Position numbers and translations under genes: made by a program. From Gimesia alba (GTDB taxonomy: Bacteria > Planctomycetota > Planctomycetia > Planctomycetales > Planctomycetaceae), in the NCBI RefSeq assembly GCF_007744675.1, contig NZ_CP036269.1:2061501-2125500 (forward strand): DNA of 64,000 nt. Reading direction: 5' to 3'. The notes beneath the pieces are model-generated. The model saw only the letters and a program-made list of their open reading frames with translations. It ran no database searches and was not told the DNA's origin. How positions within the stretch are numbered: position 1 is the first letter of the stretch; each line of letters begins with the position of its first letter. Shown piece after piece: positions 36,601 to 44,686 of the stretch.

Positions 36601-36955
36601 ATTTGATTTTGCCGATCCCAGTGTTCTTTCTGGCGATCGAACGCATACTACGGTGGCACCTCAGGCGCTGTTCATGATGAATAGTGAATTCGTGATGCAG
36701 AATACGATGGACCTGGCGGATCAAGTGCTGCATGAGACCCATTTAGATCAGCGCGCCAAAGTGAATCGAATTTATGAAAAAATCTTCAGTCGTCCTGCGT
36801 CAGCGATGGAAACATCTCGCGCGCTGAACTACATCGGACATTACAGACAGGAATTGAAGTCGTTAGAGATGTCAGACGAAGAAAAAGAGCAGCGAACCTG
36901 GCAGAGTCTGTGCCGGGTGTTGATTGCCTCCAATGAATTTTTGTTTGTTGATTAA
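33623..36955 (+). CDS. PSCyt1-DUF1549-CBM-like-DUF1553 secreted cytochrome protein (pair 3)
   Basis: From ATG 33623 the protein has 1110 residues and a clean signal peptide (MIRRLLVSWGLCIFVMILS); an in-frame TTG at 33584 would add 13 residues. Order: PSCyt1 (CYDCHSE near 47, MPPKDKLSQKE near 98), DUF1549 from about 171 with CARCHSHKFDP near 356, a coiled segment about 395-450, a CBM6/35-like beta-sandwich (VLIVEAENYQAGN near 475 to LLIATP near 602), a helical spacer, and DUF1553 from about 817. The insert is of a different type from the one in the protein at 24902. It is probably an exported heme protein with glycan contact; activity unknown. First gene of an operon with DUF1501, Ldh-family and symporter genes. 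Confidence 0.93.
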   Translation: MIRRLLVSWGLCIFVMILSRPLLADDADLKKTDFFEKRIRPLLINQCYDCHSEDSVESGLRVDSLSALVRGGERGPSVVIGKPEQSLLISAVNHSGQLHMPPKDKLSQKEISDLTEWIRLGAYWPNSKPIAQSNENESEGPLFTEQEKAFWAFQPPQKPSLPSVKQSGWVQNRIDNFVLSRLEQKGYAPALPAEKQDLIRRATFDLIGLPPTRKEVDDFVKDDSPNAFAKVIDRLLESPRYGERWGRHWLDVARYADSNGLDENLSYANAFRFRDYVIAAFNQDKPFDQFVQEQLAGDILAEQVNDDSRIEKITATGFLSIGAKMLAEDDQTKMQMDIIDEQLDTVGRTFMGLTLGCARCHSHKFDPIPIEDYYSLAGIFKSTKTMENFKVVARWQERTLASPEEIQKLEQHKKQIADLDSEIQSVVKQADEQFLREERKHVSDYLLAAEIKKHADELMKGTKPIGETLQADSADSVLIVEAENYQAGNVKKSLTGYGEGIGVIYNKGMLPNIAEYEVELPKAGRYQFEIRYAAASARPVQLLINGQLVKNKAAGEVTGSWYPKSQQWKVEGFYQFNKGNNKIRLESKIPFPHIDKLLIATPREPSRKERNLIAEIAAPESKLIGSITAQWADYLAKHSQEETSPFYIWSELVRTGKTPETLGPSYQRFQSLNDLPEAERLPRAAQLYGALFAEVEQEWQAYLKTDEGKNTKSLPNAESEAIRQVLYDPKGPFALPADRETFYAAAVKTELTEKRTARKELEKTLPQYPTAMAVSEQKPENVKVHLRGSHFTLGKEVPRQFLRIIEGEQQTPINDQQSGRLQLAQWLTSGRHPLTARVMVNRLWRWHFGKGLVRTPDNFGKLGERPTHPELLDWLAVQFVEQGWSIKSMHRLIMLSSTYQMSTRYNAELAAVDPENRLLWRMNRRRLEAEAIRDSILAVCGKLDYEMGGSLLGVENRKYVTSTRNVNPVVYQTNRRSVYLPIVRSALYEVLQAFDFADPSVLSGDRTHTTVAPQALFMMNSEFVMQNTMDLADQVLHETHLDQRAKVNRIYEKIFSRPASAMETSRALNYIGHYRQELKSLEMSDEEKEQRTWQSLCRVLIASNEFLFVD

Positions 36956-37004
36956 AGACAGCGAGAACGAAGAGTTTACGAGTTTGTTTTGAATTGGAAT
37001 TCAG

Positions 37005-38420
37005 ATGAATCAATGGAAGACAAATAACGGACGTACGGTGATCTCGCGACGGGAAATGTTGCGCAGGAGTTCTGCCGGCTTTGGCAGTCTGGCTTTAGCT
37101 GCCTTACTGGGAAGTAACGGTCAGGCTGCGCAGCAGAAAGTCGTTCAGCAGCCGCATTTCACCCCTAAGGCCAAGCGTGTGATCTTTCTGTTCATGCACG
37201 GCGGCCCTTCGCACATGGATACGTTCGATTACAAACCCCAGTTGCAGAAAGACAGTGGCAAGCCGCTGCCGTTTGACAAGCCTCGTGTTTTCTCAGCCAC
37301 GACCGGAAATTTACTGGGGTCACCCTGGAAGTTCAAGCAACATGGCGAGAGCGGTGCCTGGGTGAGTGAAGTCTTTCCGCATGTCGCGGGATGCGTTGAT
37401 GACTTATGTATTATCAATTCGATGTACGGCTCTAATTCCCGGCATGGGGGAGCACTTTTGGAATTGCATACGGGGAGTGACACGTTTGTTCGCCCCAGCA
37501 TGGGATCCTGGATCACCTACGGTTTGGGATCCGAGAATCGGGACTTGCCCGGGTTTATCACCGTCTGTCCGACGTTAACCCATGGAGGCGTGAATGCCTA
37601 CAGTTCTTCTTTCCTGCCCGCGGATTATCAGGGGACGCCGATTGGAAATGCCAGTATTCCGGCTGACCGCGCTTTGATCCCTTTCATCAAAAATAAAAGC
37701 GGCATTCCCTTAGCAGTACAACGTCAGGAACTGGATTTCCTGCAGCAGATGAATCGGGAGCATTTGGAAAGTTCCGGTCCCGATGCGGCATTGGAAGGGC
37801 GGATTAATTCCTTTGAGCTGGCCTATCGGATGCAGACAGCGGCTCCCGAACTGCAGGATATCAGTGATGAATCTGAGACGACGCAAAAAATGTATGGTCT
37901 GGATAATGATGTCACAAAGAATTTTGGACGCCAGTGTCTGATGGCACGTCGTTTTGCAGAGCGGGGAGTCCGTTTCGTTCAAATTACGCACAGTTATAAA
38001 TGGGATCAACATTCCGGATTGAAAACGGCGATACCACGAAATGCGAAGGAAGTCGATCAGCCGATCGCTGCTTTGCTCAAAGATTTGAAGTCGCGCGGTT
38101 TGCTGGAAGACACTTTAGTTCTTTGGGGCGGGGAGTTCGGTCGGACACCTGTCAGTCAGGGAGATGACGGCCGAGATCATAATCCTCAAGGGTATACGAT
38201 GTGGATGGCCGGAGGTGGCGTCAAAGGTGGATTGCAGTATGGTGCCACCGATGACTATGGCTATTATGCTGTAAAAAATAAGGTTCACATCCATGACCTG
38301 CATGCCAGCATTTTACATTTACTCGGGCTTGATCATAAAAAGTTGACCTATCAGTTTGCCGGCCGTGATTTCCGATTAACGGACGTGCATGGCGAAGTCA
38401 TGTATGACCTGTTTGCCTGA
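37005..38420 (+). CDS. DUF1501 protein, Tat-exported (pair 3)
   Basis: This 471-residue protein has Tat motif SRREMLRRSSAGFGSLALAA and the family landmarks [48 protein letters not shown] and a C-terminal RDFRLTDVHGE. It starts 49 bases after the preceding cytochrome gene, and the Ldh-family gene follows after 42 bases, so all are likely co-transcribed. Close paralogue of the protein at 27941. Confidence 0.95.
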   Translation: MNQWKTNNGRTVISRREMLRRSSAGFGSLALAALLGSNGQAAQQKVVQQPHFTPKAKRVIFLFMHGGPSHMDTFDYKPQLQKDSGKPLPFDKPRVFSATTGNLLGSPWKFKQHGESGAWVSEVFPHVAGCVDDLCIINSMYGSNSRHGGALLELHTGSDTFVRPSMGSWITYGLGSENRDLPGFITVCPTLTHGGVNAYSSSFLPADYQGTPIGNASIPADRALIPFIKNKSGIPLAVQRQELDFLQQMNREHLESSGPDAALEGRINSFELAYRMQTAAPELQDISDESETTQKMYGLDNDVTKNFGRQCLMARRFAERGVRFVQITHSYKWDQHSGLKTAIPRNAKEVDQPIAALLKDLKSRGLLEDTLVLWGGEFGRTPVSQGDDGRDHNPQGYTMWMAGGGVKGGLQYGATDDYGYYAVKNKVHIHDLHASILHLLGLDHKKLTYQFAGRDFRLTDVHGEVMYDLFA

Positions 38421-38462
38421 TTATTTTCTGTTAATAAAAAGAAAACTTTTTAGAGGTGCCTT

Positions 38463-39584
38463 TTGCCACAAATTCAAGTGAAGAGTGCATTGGTCGAAGC
38501 TGATGACCTGCGGGAATTCTGTTTGCAGCTACTCATGCATGCTAATCTAAAACATGAGGACGCAGAGCTGGTTGCGGACTCTCTGGTTGAATCAAACCTG
38601 CGCGGCATTGACTCGCATGGCGTGGCTCGCTTGCCGCATTATCTGGAGCGTATTCGTCAGCAAAGTATCAATGCTCGTCCCGAAATGCGGTGGGAACAAC
38701 TGGGTACGGCTGCGGGCCGCGTTGACGGGGATCACGGACTCGGTCAACTGGCGATGGTCAAGGCGGCGGATCATGCGATTGAACTGGCACGCGATTCCGG
38801 AGCCGGCTGGGTTTCGATCTGTAACTCTTCGCACTGTGGTGCACTGGCTTATTATGGGTTAAGGATGGCTCAGGCGGGCATGATCGGTTTTGCTTTTACG
38901 CACGTCGATCCCATGGTCACACCCCACGGAGCACGAGAACCGTTTTGCGGAACGAATCCGATTTGCATTACCGCACCGGGAAGGCACGGGAAGTCACTTT
39001 GTCTGGATATGGCGACGAGCATTACACCCTGGAATACGATTGCCAATGCCGCGACGGAAGGGGTTTCGATTCCGGGAGACTGGGCATTGGATGCGAATGG
39101 GCAGGGGACCACTGATCCGAACGAAGTCGCTGCGATTTTTCCTTTTGGTGGTTTCAAAGGCTCGGGTCTGGGATTGATGATTGATGTATTGTGCGCGTTA
39201 CTCGGAGGGGCTCCGATTGGTCCTGATATCCCTAAAATGTACGGCGATCTTTCACAAAGACGATTGCTGGGAGGCATGGTTGGAGCAATCGATATCAGCC
39301 GTTTCACATCAGTCGAATCATTCCAGGAACGGATTGGCGAGATCATTCAACGCTGGGGTGCATTACAGCCGCTTCACGAGGGTTGGCAAGTCTATTATCC
39401 GGGTGAGCCGGAAGAAGTGATGCGCCTGGAGCGAATGAAAACCGGAATTCCCGTGGGGTGTCAGTTGATTAAGCAATTCAATCAAATGGCGCAGCAACGT
39501 GGCCTGTCTCCTCTTGACGTTTCTGAATTGCCGCATGATGTGGACACAACTCTGGAAACTTCTCCTACCGAATCTCTGACTTGA
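38463..39584 (+). CDS. Ldh-family NAD(P)-dependent oxidoreductase
   Basis: This 373-residue cytosolic enzyme belongs to the malate/L-lactate/ureidoglycolate dehydrogenase (Ldh_2) family: SNLRGIDSHGVARLPHYLER near 43, NSSHCGALAYYG near 122, and GTNPICITAPG plus FPFGGFKGSGLGLMIDVL further on. The start is TTG 38463, preceded by AGAGGTG. The family reduces or oxidises 2-oxo/2-hydroxy acids or cyclic imines such as pyrroline-2-carboxylate; the substrate here cannot be fixed. Its place between the third DUF1501 gene and a sodium symporter suggests it handles a compound released outside and imported by that symporter. Confidence 0.9.
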   Translation: MPQIQVKSALVEADDLREFCLQLLMHANLKHEDAELVADSLVESNLRGIDSHGVARLPHYLERIRQQSINARPEMRWEQLGTAAGRVDGDHGLGQLAMVKAADHAIELARDSGAGWVSICNSSHCGALAYYGLRMAQAGMIGFAFTHVDPMVTPHGAREPFCGTNPICITAPGRHGKSLCLDMATSITPWNTIANAATEGVSIPGDWALDANGQGTTDPNEVAAIFPFGGFKGSGLGLMIDVLCALLGGAPIGPDIPKMYGDLSQRRLLGGMVGAIDISRFTSVESFQERIGEIIQRWGALQPLHEGWQVYYPGEPEEVMRLERMKTGIPVGCQLIKQFNQMAQQRGLSPLDVSELPHDVDTTLETSPTESLT

Positions 39585-39594
39585 TTGAACATCT

Positions 39595-41220
39595 ATGAAC
39601 GGGCCATTCCTGCTGGCTGCCACTCAACTGAATATTTCCGTCCTCGATTCTGCAATCATTCTGGCGTATCTGATTATGATTACCGGGATGGGGCTGTACG
39701 TCAGTCGTAAGCAAAAGCAAACGGTCGACAGCTATTTCCTGGCGGGGCGTTCTCTTAAATGGCCTACGATTGGGTTGTCTTTATTTGCGACCAATATCTC
39801 GACCGTACATCTGATTGGTCTTGCCGCGGATGGATATCGAGTGGGCTTAGTCGTGGGAAACTTCGAGTGCCTGGCGGCGTTCACATTGATTATTCTCGGT
39901 CTGGTTTTTGCACCGATTTATCATCGCAGTGGTGTCGTGACGCTACCTGATTTTCTGGAACAGCGTTTTAGCGCGGGGTCTCGGATTGTATTGGCGATTA
40001 TGGGGGTCGTCGCGGCATTGTTTATTCATATAGGCATGACACTGTATGCCGGCTCTACCATCATGCATGAGTTCTTCGGATTTGATGTTTTTACTTCTGT
40101 GATCGTGATTTCTGCCATCACAACGCTATATACGGTGGTGGGGGGATTGAAGGCGGTCGTGATTACGGAATCGATCCAGACGGTGTTACTGATTATTGGT
40201 TCGATTGCCATCACCTGGTTTGCTGCCGGGGCATTGAATGAGCAAGGGATCGATTCCTTTACAAAGCTGCGAGCCGCACTTCCCGAAAAGCACATGAGTA
40301 TGTTGCATGAGAGCGGGGGGTTTTCCTGGTTTGCTTTCGTGCTGGGTTATCCTGTACTGGGAATCTGGTACTGGTGTGCCGACCAGACCATCGTGCAGCG
40401 AGTTCTGGGAGGGGAGACCGAAAAAGACGCCCAGGTTGGGCCGTTATTTGCAGGGTTCATCAAAGTTCTGCCGTTATTGATTATGGTGTTTCCTGGAGTC
40501 CTCGCATATGTCCTGTTTCGGGATCAAATTGGAGATAACCCGAATAGCGCGCTCCCTGTTTTAATCAGTCAACTGATTCCTGAAGGCCTGAAAGGCATGA
40601 TTGCAGCCGGCTTACTGGCGGCACTCATGAGTACGATTGCCGGTGCCTTGAATAGTACGGCAACGTTAATCAGTATCGACGTTGTGAAAAAACTGAAACC
40701 GGAGACCAGCGATGCACGGCTGGTTGTAGTGGGGCGGATTACTGCGGTGGTCGTGATGATTCTGGCGATAGGCTGGTCAACGATGGGGAGTAAGTTTGAG
40801 AGTATCTTTTCGGGGCTCAATAGCATGATTGCCTGTCTAGCCCCTCCGATTACGGTGGTGTTTATCTGGGGCGTGCTTTGGAAACGGGGGACGGAAAAAG
40901 CGTCGCTGATTACGTTAATCGTTGGTTCAATCTTAGGCGGGCTGACATTCGTGTTAGACTTTGGTTTTGGAATGATCACCGACGATTTGGGGATTCCCTT
41001 CATGCTTCAGGCCTGGTGGTTGTTTGTGATTTGTTCGGTCGTCTTTGTAGCGATCAGCCTGTTGACACCCCCGCCAACTGCTGATCAGATCGAAATGATG
41101 TGCTGGAAGCATCCGTTGAAAGAGATTGTTTTCCGCAAACTATCGGGGGTGACCGACCCGCGGCTGATTGCGCTGCTGCTGGCGGGGATCATGTCTTCGA
41201 TCTATATCACGTTTGCTTAA
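39595..41220 (+). CDS. Sodium:solute symporter (SSS family)
   Basis: This 541-residue integral membrane protein has 13-14 predicted helices. SSS-family landmarks are DSYFLAGRSLKWPTIGLSLF near 45, the YTVVGGLKAVVITESIQTV segment near 180 and GLLAALMSTIAGALNSTAT near 340. It resembles SGLT-type sugar transporters (WYWCADQTIVQRVLGG). ATG 39595 is 10 bases after the stop of the Ldh-family gene, so it closes the operon 33623-41220. The likely cargo is a sugar, sugar acid or similar product; this is inferred. Confidence 0.93.
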   Translation: MNGPFLLAATQLNISVLDSAIILAYLIMITGMGLYVSRKQKQTVDSYFLAGRSLKWPTIGLSLFATNISTVHLIGLAADGYRVGLVVGNFECLAAFTLIILGLVFAPIYHRSGVVTLPDFLEQRFSAGSRIVLAIMGVVAALFIHIGMTLYAGSTIMHEFFGFDVFTSVIVISAITTLYTVVGGLKAVVITESIQTVLLIIGSIAITWFAAGALNEQGIDSFTKLRAALPEKHMSMLHESGGFSWFAFVLGYPVLGIWYWCADQTIVQRVLGGETEKDAQVGPLFAGFIKVLPLLIMVFPGVLAYVLFRDQIGDNPNSALPVLISQLIPEGLKGMIAAGLLAALMSTIAGALNSTATLISIDVVKKLKPETSDARLVVVGRITAVVVMILAIGWSTMGSKFESIFSGLNSMIACLAPPITVVFIWGVLWKRGTEKASLITLIVGSILGGLTFVLDFGFGMITDDLGIPFMLQAWWLFVICSVVFVAISLLTPPPTADQIEMMCWKHPLKEIVFRKLSGVTDPRLIALLLAGIMSSIYITFA

Positions 41221-41238
41221 GCAAGTCTTGCTGGGCGG

Positions 41239-41934
41239 TTACTTTTCTGGCTTTGGAGTCGACTTAAGCATTTCATCAATCATCGGTACGATATGTTTCT
41301 CGTACGTAAAACCTTCTTCTCCGTATTCCTGCTTTTCATTGTCGAATCGTTTTTTCAGCTTTCCATCAGGACCGTAGACATAGGCCGCCGGGATCGCAGC
41401 CAGATTCAGACTCTCGTACAGCTCTTCATCGGGTGTACTGGAAATCAGATTGACGATGTCTGCTTTCTGTTTGGAATAGAATTCCATGAGTTCTTCGCTA
41501 TTTGACTCGGGGGGGGAGTCTTTACTCCCGATATAGTTCAGATTGAATGAGACGCAGACCACTTTTTCCGGAAACTTCTTTTGTAACGCGACCAGCTGAG
41601 GGAATTCTCGTAGACAAGGTTCACACCAGGTCGACCACAAATCGACGACGACAATTTTCCCCTTTTGTTTTTTGATAAAATCCTGTGCTTGATCCCAGCT
41701 GGCAATTTCTGCCGTGACGCCGTCTTTTTCAAATGTTTTTGCGCCGGGAATGGCAGGTTCCTGTTTCTCGACCGTTGCTGGTGCAGTCTCTGGAGCCGCT
41801 TCTGTTTCAGGTGGAGTCGTGGGAGCAGGTGAGTTTTGATTGCAGCCGTGGAGCAGTATTAAACAGCATACAAAACAGAGCGTTTTTGCTGACATAAGTA
41901 AAGTCTTTCTGGAAGTCGTCTTTTTGAGAAACAC
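41239..41934 (-). CDS. TlpA-like thioredoxin-fold lipoprotein
   Basis: This 231-residue protein has a signal with lipobox LLHGC, a proline/glutamate-rich linker (about 35-65) and a thioredoxin-fold domain with the redox pair in STWCEPCLREFPQL. This places it with TlpA/ResA-type membrane-anchored thiol reductases, active outside the cytoplasm, often in cytochrome c maturation. Its ATG could be 41934 or the internal one at MSAKTLCF (41892). It converges with the symporter gene and is followed upstream by a di-heme protein gene on the same strand, 11 bases away. Confidence 0.9.
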   Translation of the reverse strand: MFLKKTTSRKTLLMSAKTLCFVCCLILLHGCNQNSPAPTTPPETEAAPETAPATVEKQEPAIPGAKTFEKDGVTAEIASWDQAQDFIKKQKGKIVVVDLWSTWCEPCLREFPQLVALQKKFPEKVVCVSFNLNYIGSKDSPPESNSEELMEFYSKQKADIVNLISSTPDEELYESLNLAAIPAAYVYGPDGKLKKRFDNEKQEYGEEGFTYEKHIVPMIDEMLKSTPKPEK

Positions 41935-41945
41935 GCGTTGATTGA

Positions 41946-43811
41946 TTACTTCGACACTTTAACCATTCCGGCTGCTTTTGCCTGAGGGACTGGATCTTCA
42001 TAGGGAAGTGCTTTCAGAAATTCGACGAGGTCGGCGAGTTCCTGTTTTGAAAGCTGGCTCGTGTTTCCGTGTTGATCGTCATGATTATAAATGGTGAATA
42101 CCTCTTCGAGGGTTTTTGCTTTACCATGATGCAGGTAAGGAGCCGTCCGGTAGATCCCCAACAACGTAGGCGTATCATAAGCAGGTCCCATTTTTTCACC
42201 GGGGTTATCAACAGAAGTACCCACGTCGTGCCGAACAATTTTCGCGCTGGGGACTGAGTCTGTCAGGAAGGGACCGCTATGGCATGAGGCACATTTTGTC
42301 TGTTTGGAAAAGAAGAGTTCGCGACCCCGTTTGGCAGCCGGGCTGAGTCCCTTTTTAGCATAAGGGCTCAGCGTGAATTCATGTGTATTGGAATAAGCGG
42401 CCATCGCATCCAGTGCCCGCGATAAGCCTTTGTTGGGAGCATCCAGGGAAGGGTTGATTTTTCCTCTGACCAGTCCGCTACCCTGCATCAGGGGGCCGCG
42501 GATCGTATGTTCGAAGTCCTGTACTTCATCGCGATCTGCAGACCAGTGAATCGGATGCGTCCAGGCCATACCGGCCAGAGATTGGGTGTTTCTTAAGCCT
42601 TCCGGATTATGCCAGGTTCTACCATCAGATTGTCCATCGGGGTGACAGCTCGCGCAGGAGATCCATAAACGGCTCGTCATCGGCTGTAGTGCTGTGTAGA
42701 ACAGGCGTTTGCCCAGAAGTATTTCTTCATCCAGTGGGTTCTCTGTTACATCTATGATTGCCCGAGGACGCAGAGTTTGTGTGTCATAAGCAACGACATT
42801 GAAGTCCAACGAATTGTAAACGTAAAACGTGTTTCCATCAGGGGCGACCCGGACCGCGCGGGGATTATGTCCCAGTCTGAGTGAAGAGCGAAACGTTAAC
42901 TCGCGGTAGTCATCGTCAATGACATTGCAGACGTAGAGCTCATCGGTCCCGGCGAATACCACAAAGAACGTTTTTCCATCAGGGGTGATCGCGGTATCCC
43001 ACGGGTTACAAGTCACACGGGCTCCGCGAAAGGAATCCATGGGAATTTTTCGTCGGCGTTTTCCTTCACCTGGTTTTGTATCAACAATCGAAACAATCGG
43101 GAAGATCGAACCAGCACCATGGGCTACGGTAATCCGTGAGCGAATATGGGGCAGGTATGCTTTTGCGCGACGGGGGTGCAGGGTGATCTGGCGCGAAAGA
43201 TTGTCCGTGCTTCCCCCGGGCCACTCGTCGGTAGTTTTACCACTGGCGACATCAATCTGCCGAACCAGGGCGGTGTAGTATTCGGTTGTAAACAGGCTTT
43301 GATCGTCGTTAGAAATTGCAATGCCACGTAAATGACTTCCCGATGAAAATTCCCGGTTGACTTTGTGGTTATGCGTATCGATTTCTACGATCCGGCCCGG
43401 ATAATCGAGCGTGACAAAGATTTTGGAACCGTCACTGGATGAGGCAACGCCGTACGGTTCATCAAAGACTTCTGTCTGCCCCGTTATTTTGCCTGAGTCT
43501 GCATCAAGAAAAACAACTATGTCTTCGTCGTAGACGGCGGTTGCCAGCTGGTGGCTTTTTCCCAGAAAGGTTACGCCTTCCGGGTGTTTGCCGACTTTGA
43601 TTTCACTCTGTTTTTTATTTGATGCCAAATCGACAATCGTGACTGTGCCACTGTCGCGGTTCGAACAGGCGAGCAGCTTGCCGTCTGCAGAAATATCCAT
43701 CAAGCTATTGGATTGACCGGCGCTTGCACGCTGCTGGCCCATCAACAGGCAAAGGAAACAGAGCGTTGTCAGAGGCAGGAAAAATCGAACGGACCTTGCA
43801 CTGAGATACAT
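41946..43811 (-). CDS. YVTN beta-propeller with di-heme (MauG/cytochrome c peroxidase-like) domain
   Basis: From ATG 43811 the protein has 621 residues; AAGGGG 5 bases upstream and a clean signal peptide (SVRFFLPLTTLCFLCLLMG) decide against the ORF extension to 43907, which overlaps a terminator. Residues about 35-370 form YVTN-type propeller repeats (LLACSNRDSGTVTIVD, GKHPEGVTF). The C-terminal part has two c-type heme sites, CASCHPDG (386) and CASCHSGP (507), in a di-heme peroxidase-like arrangement with HDVGTSVDNPGEKMGPAYDTP and APYLHHG. It is exported and likely transfers electrons or oxidises a partner. A thiol reductase gene follows downstream. Confidence 0.92.
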   Translation of the reverse strand: MYLSARSVRFFLPLTTLCFLCLLMGQQRASAGQSNSLMDISADGKLLACSNRDSGTVTIVDLASNKKQSEIKVGKHPEGVTFLGKSHQLATAVYDEDIVVFLDADSGKITGQTEVFDEPYGVASSSDGSKIFVTLDYPGRIVEIDTHNHKVNREFSSGSHLRGIAISNDDQSLFTTEYYTALVRQIDVASGKTTDEWPGGSTDNLSRQITLHPRRAKAYLPHIRSRITVAHGAGSIFPIVSIVDTKPGEGKRRRKIPMDSFRGARVTCNPWDTAITPDGKTFFVVFAGTDELYVCNVIDDDYRELTFRSSLRLGHNPRAVRVAPDGNTFYVYNSLDFNVVAYDTQTLRPRAIIDVTENPLDEEILLGKRLFYTALQPMTSRLWISCASCHPDGQSDGRTWHNPEGLRNTQSLAGMAWTHPIHWSADRDEVQDFEHTIRGPLMQGSGLVRGKINPSLDAPNKGLSRALDAMAAYSNTHEFTLSPYAKKGLSPAAKRGRELFFSKQTKCASCHSGPFLTDSVPSAKIVRHDVGTSVDNPGEKMGPAYDTPTLLGIYRTAPYLHHGKAKTLEEVFTIYNHDDQHGNTSQLSKQELADLVEFLKALPYEDPVPQAKAAGMVKVSK

Positions 43812-43865
43812 TGAAACCCCTTTACGAAACGTGAAGATTCGCTTTGGTTTAACGCGGCAGGAAAT

Positions 43866-43900
43866 AGAAACCCCGCTAACCGGTTCAGGAAAGCGGGGTC
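43866..43900 (-). terminator. Terminator of the CxxC-protein gene
   Basis: On the minus strand the arms ACCCCGCT and AGCGGGGT (43899-43892 and 43877-43870) flank a 14-base loop and are followed by TTTCTATTT. It lies 32 bases after the stop of the gene at 43932, between that gene and the start of the YVTN/di-heme gene. Confidence 0.85.
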
Positions 43901-43931
43901 TACTCATTTGATAAATGATGGTCTCAAATCG

Positions 43932-44486
43932 TTAGTTCAAGATTTTGGAAGTATCTTTAACGATTTTATTGATCTTGTCTTTAGACAGATCGCTCTTCTT
44001 CAAAGCGTGATTGACTTTCACTTTTCCTCCGACCCACATCAATACGGTGATGTCGGCGTCTTTAGAGATTTTGTAAGAAGAAGGACCAGCTTCGCCTTCG
44101 AAGTTTGTCAAAGGTGTGTTCTTGATTTTCTTGCTGTCAGCGATCTTTTTGAGTTGAGCGCTGGATTTGTCAGCATCGTCAGTCAGATGAACAACAAACG
44201 CTGCCATTTTCTGATCACGGTTTTGACCAACTTTGTTGTCGATCTGTGCAATCAGATCTTGAACATCACCATCCATTTCGCGAGCGAAGATGTTGACTAC
44301 AGGACGGCCACCATAGCTGCAACGATAGCAGAGTGACTTACCAGCGTTAGGGCCCGTACAATCATTGACTGTATATGCGCCGGGTCTTCCGCCTACTTCG
44401 ATACCAGATTTCAATTCTGCTGCAGAACTGAGCGAACTGGCTGCTACGAACATTAACGCGACTGAGAGTGTAAGCAGTCTTTTCAT
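43932..44486 (-). CDS. Small exported CxxC protein, thioredoxin-like features
   Basis: From ATG 44486 (AAGGAG 7 bases upstream) the protein has 184 residues with a signal peptide (MKRLLTLSVALMFVAASS). The mature part has NDCTGPNAGKSLCYRC, giving a CYRC pair in a position typical of a thioredoxin-like active site, followed by RPVVNIFARE and a central AAFVVHLTDD strand. I do not recognise a named family; it could be a periplasmic redox protein. It sits alone with its own terminator and a striking palindrome 52 bases upstream, so it is probably individually controlled. Confidence 0.8.
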   Translation of the reverse strand: MKRLLTLSVALMFVAASSLSSAAELKSGIEVGGRPGAYTVNDCTGPNAGKSLCYRCSYGGRPVVNIFAREMDGDVQDLIAQIDNKVGQNRDQKMAAFVVHLTDDADKSSAQLKKIADSKKIKNTPLTNFEGEAGPSSYKISKDADITVLMWVGGKVKVNHALKKSDLSKDKINKIVKDTSKILN

Positions 44487-44537
44487 GTATTTCTCCTTAA
44501 TTTCCAATGCTTGACAAAAAATCCTGCAGGTGCAGGG

Positions 44538-44559
44538 GATACGTTAGTACTAACGTATC
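44538..44559. promoter_or_regulatory. 22-bp perfect palindrome upstream of the CxxC-protein gene
   Basis: The half-site is GATACGTTAGT and the second half is its exact reverse complement. It lies 52 bases upstream of ATG 44486 in the gene's promoter region. The symmetry and size suit a dimeric repressor or activator. No other copy is seen in the window. Confidence 0.65.
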
Positions 44560-44686
44560 GGTGAATTTTAATGTGAGTGAATCGGGAGTGCAAACGATTT
44601 AGCACTTTTTCTTTTGGTTGCAGGAATCATAAATTCATGCGTTCTTCATCAGTTCAGGGAAGATCCTCGAAGTAAGATCTTATACA

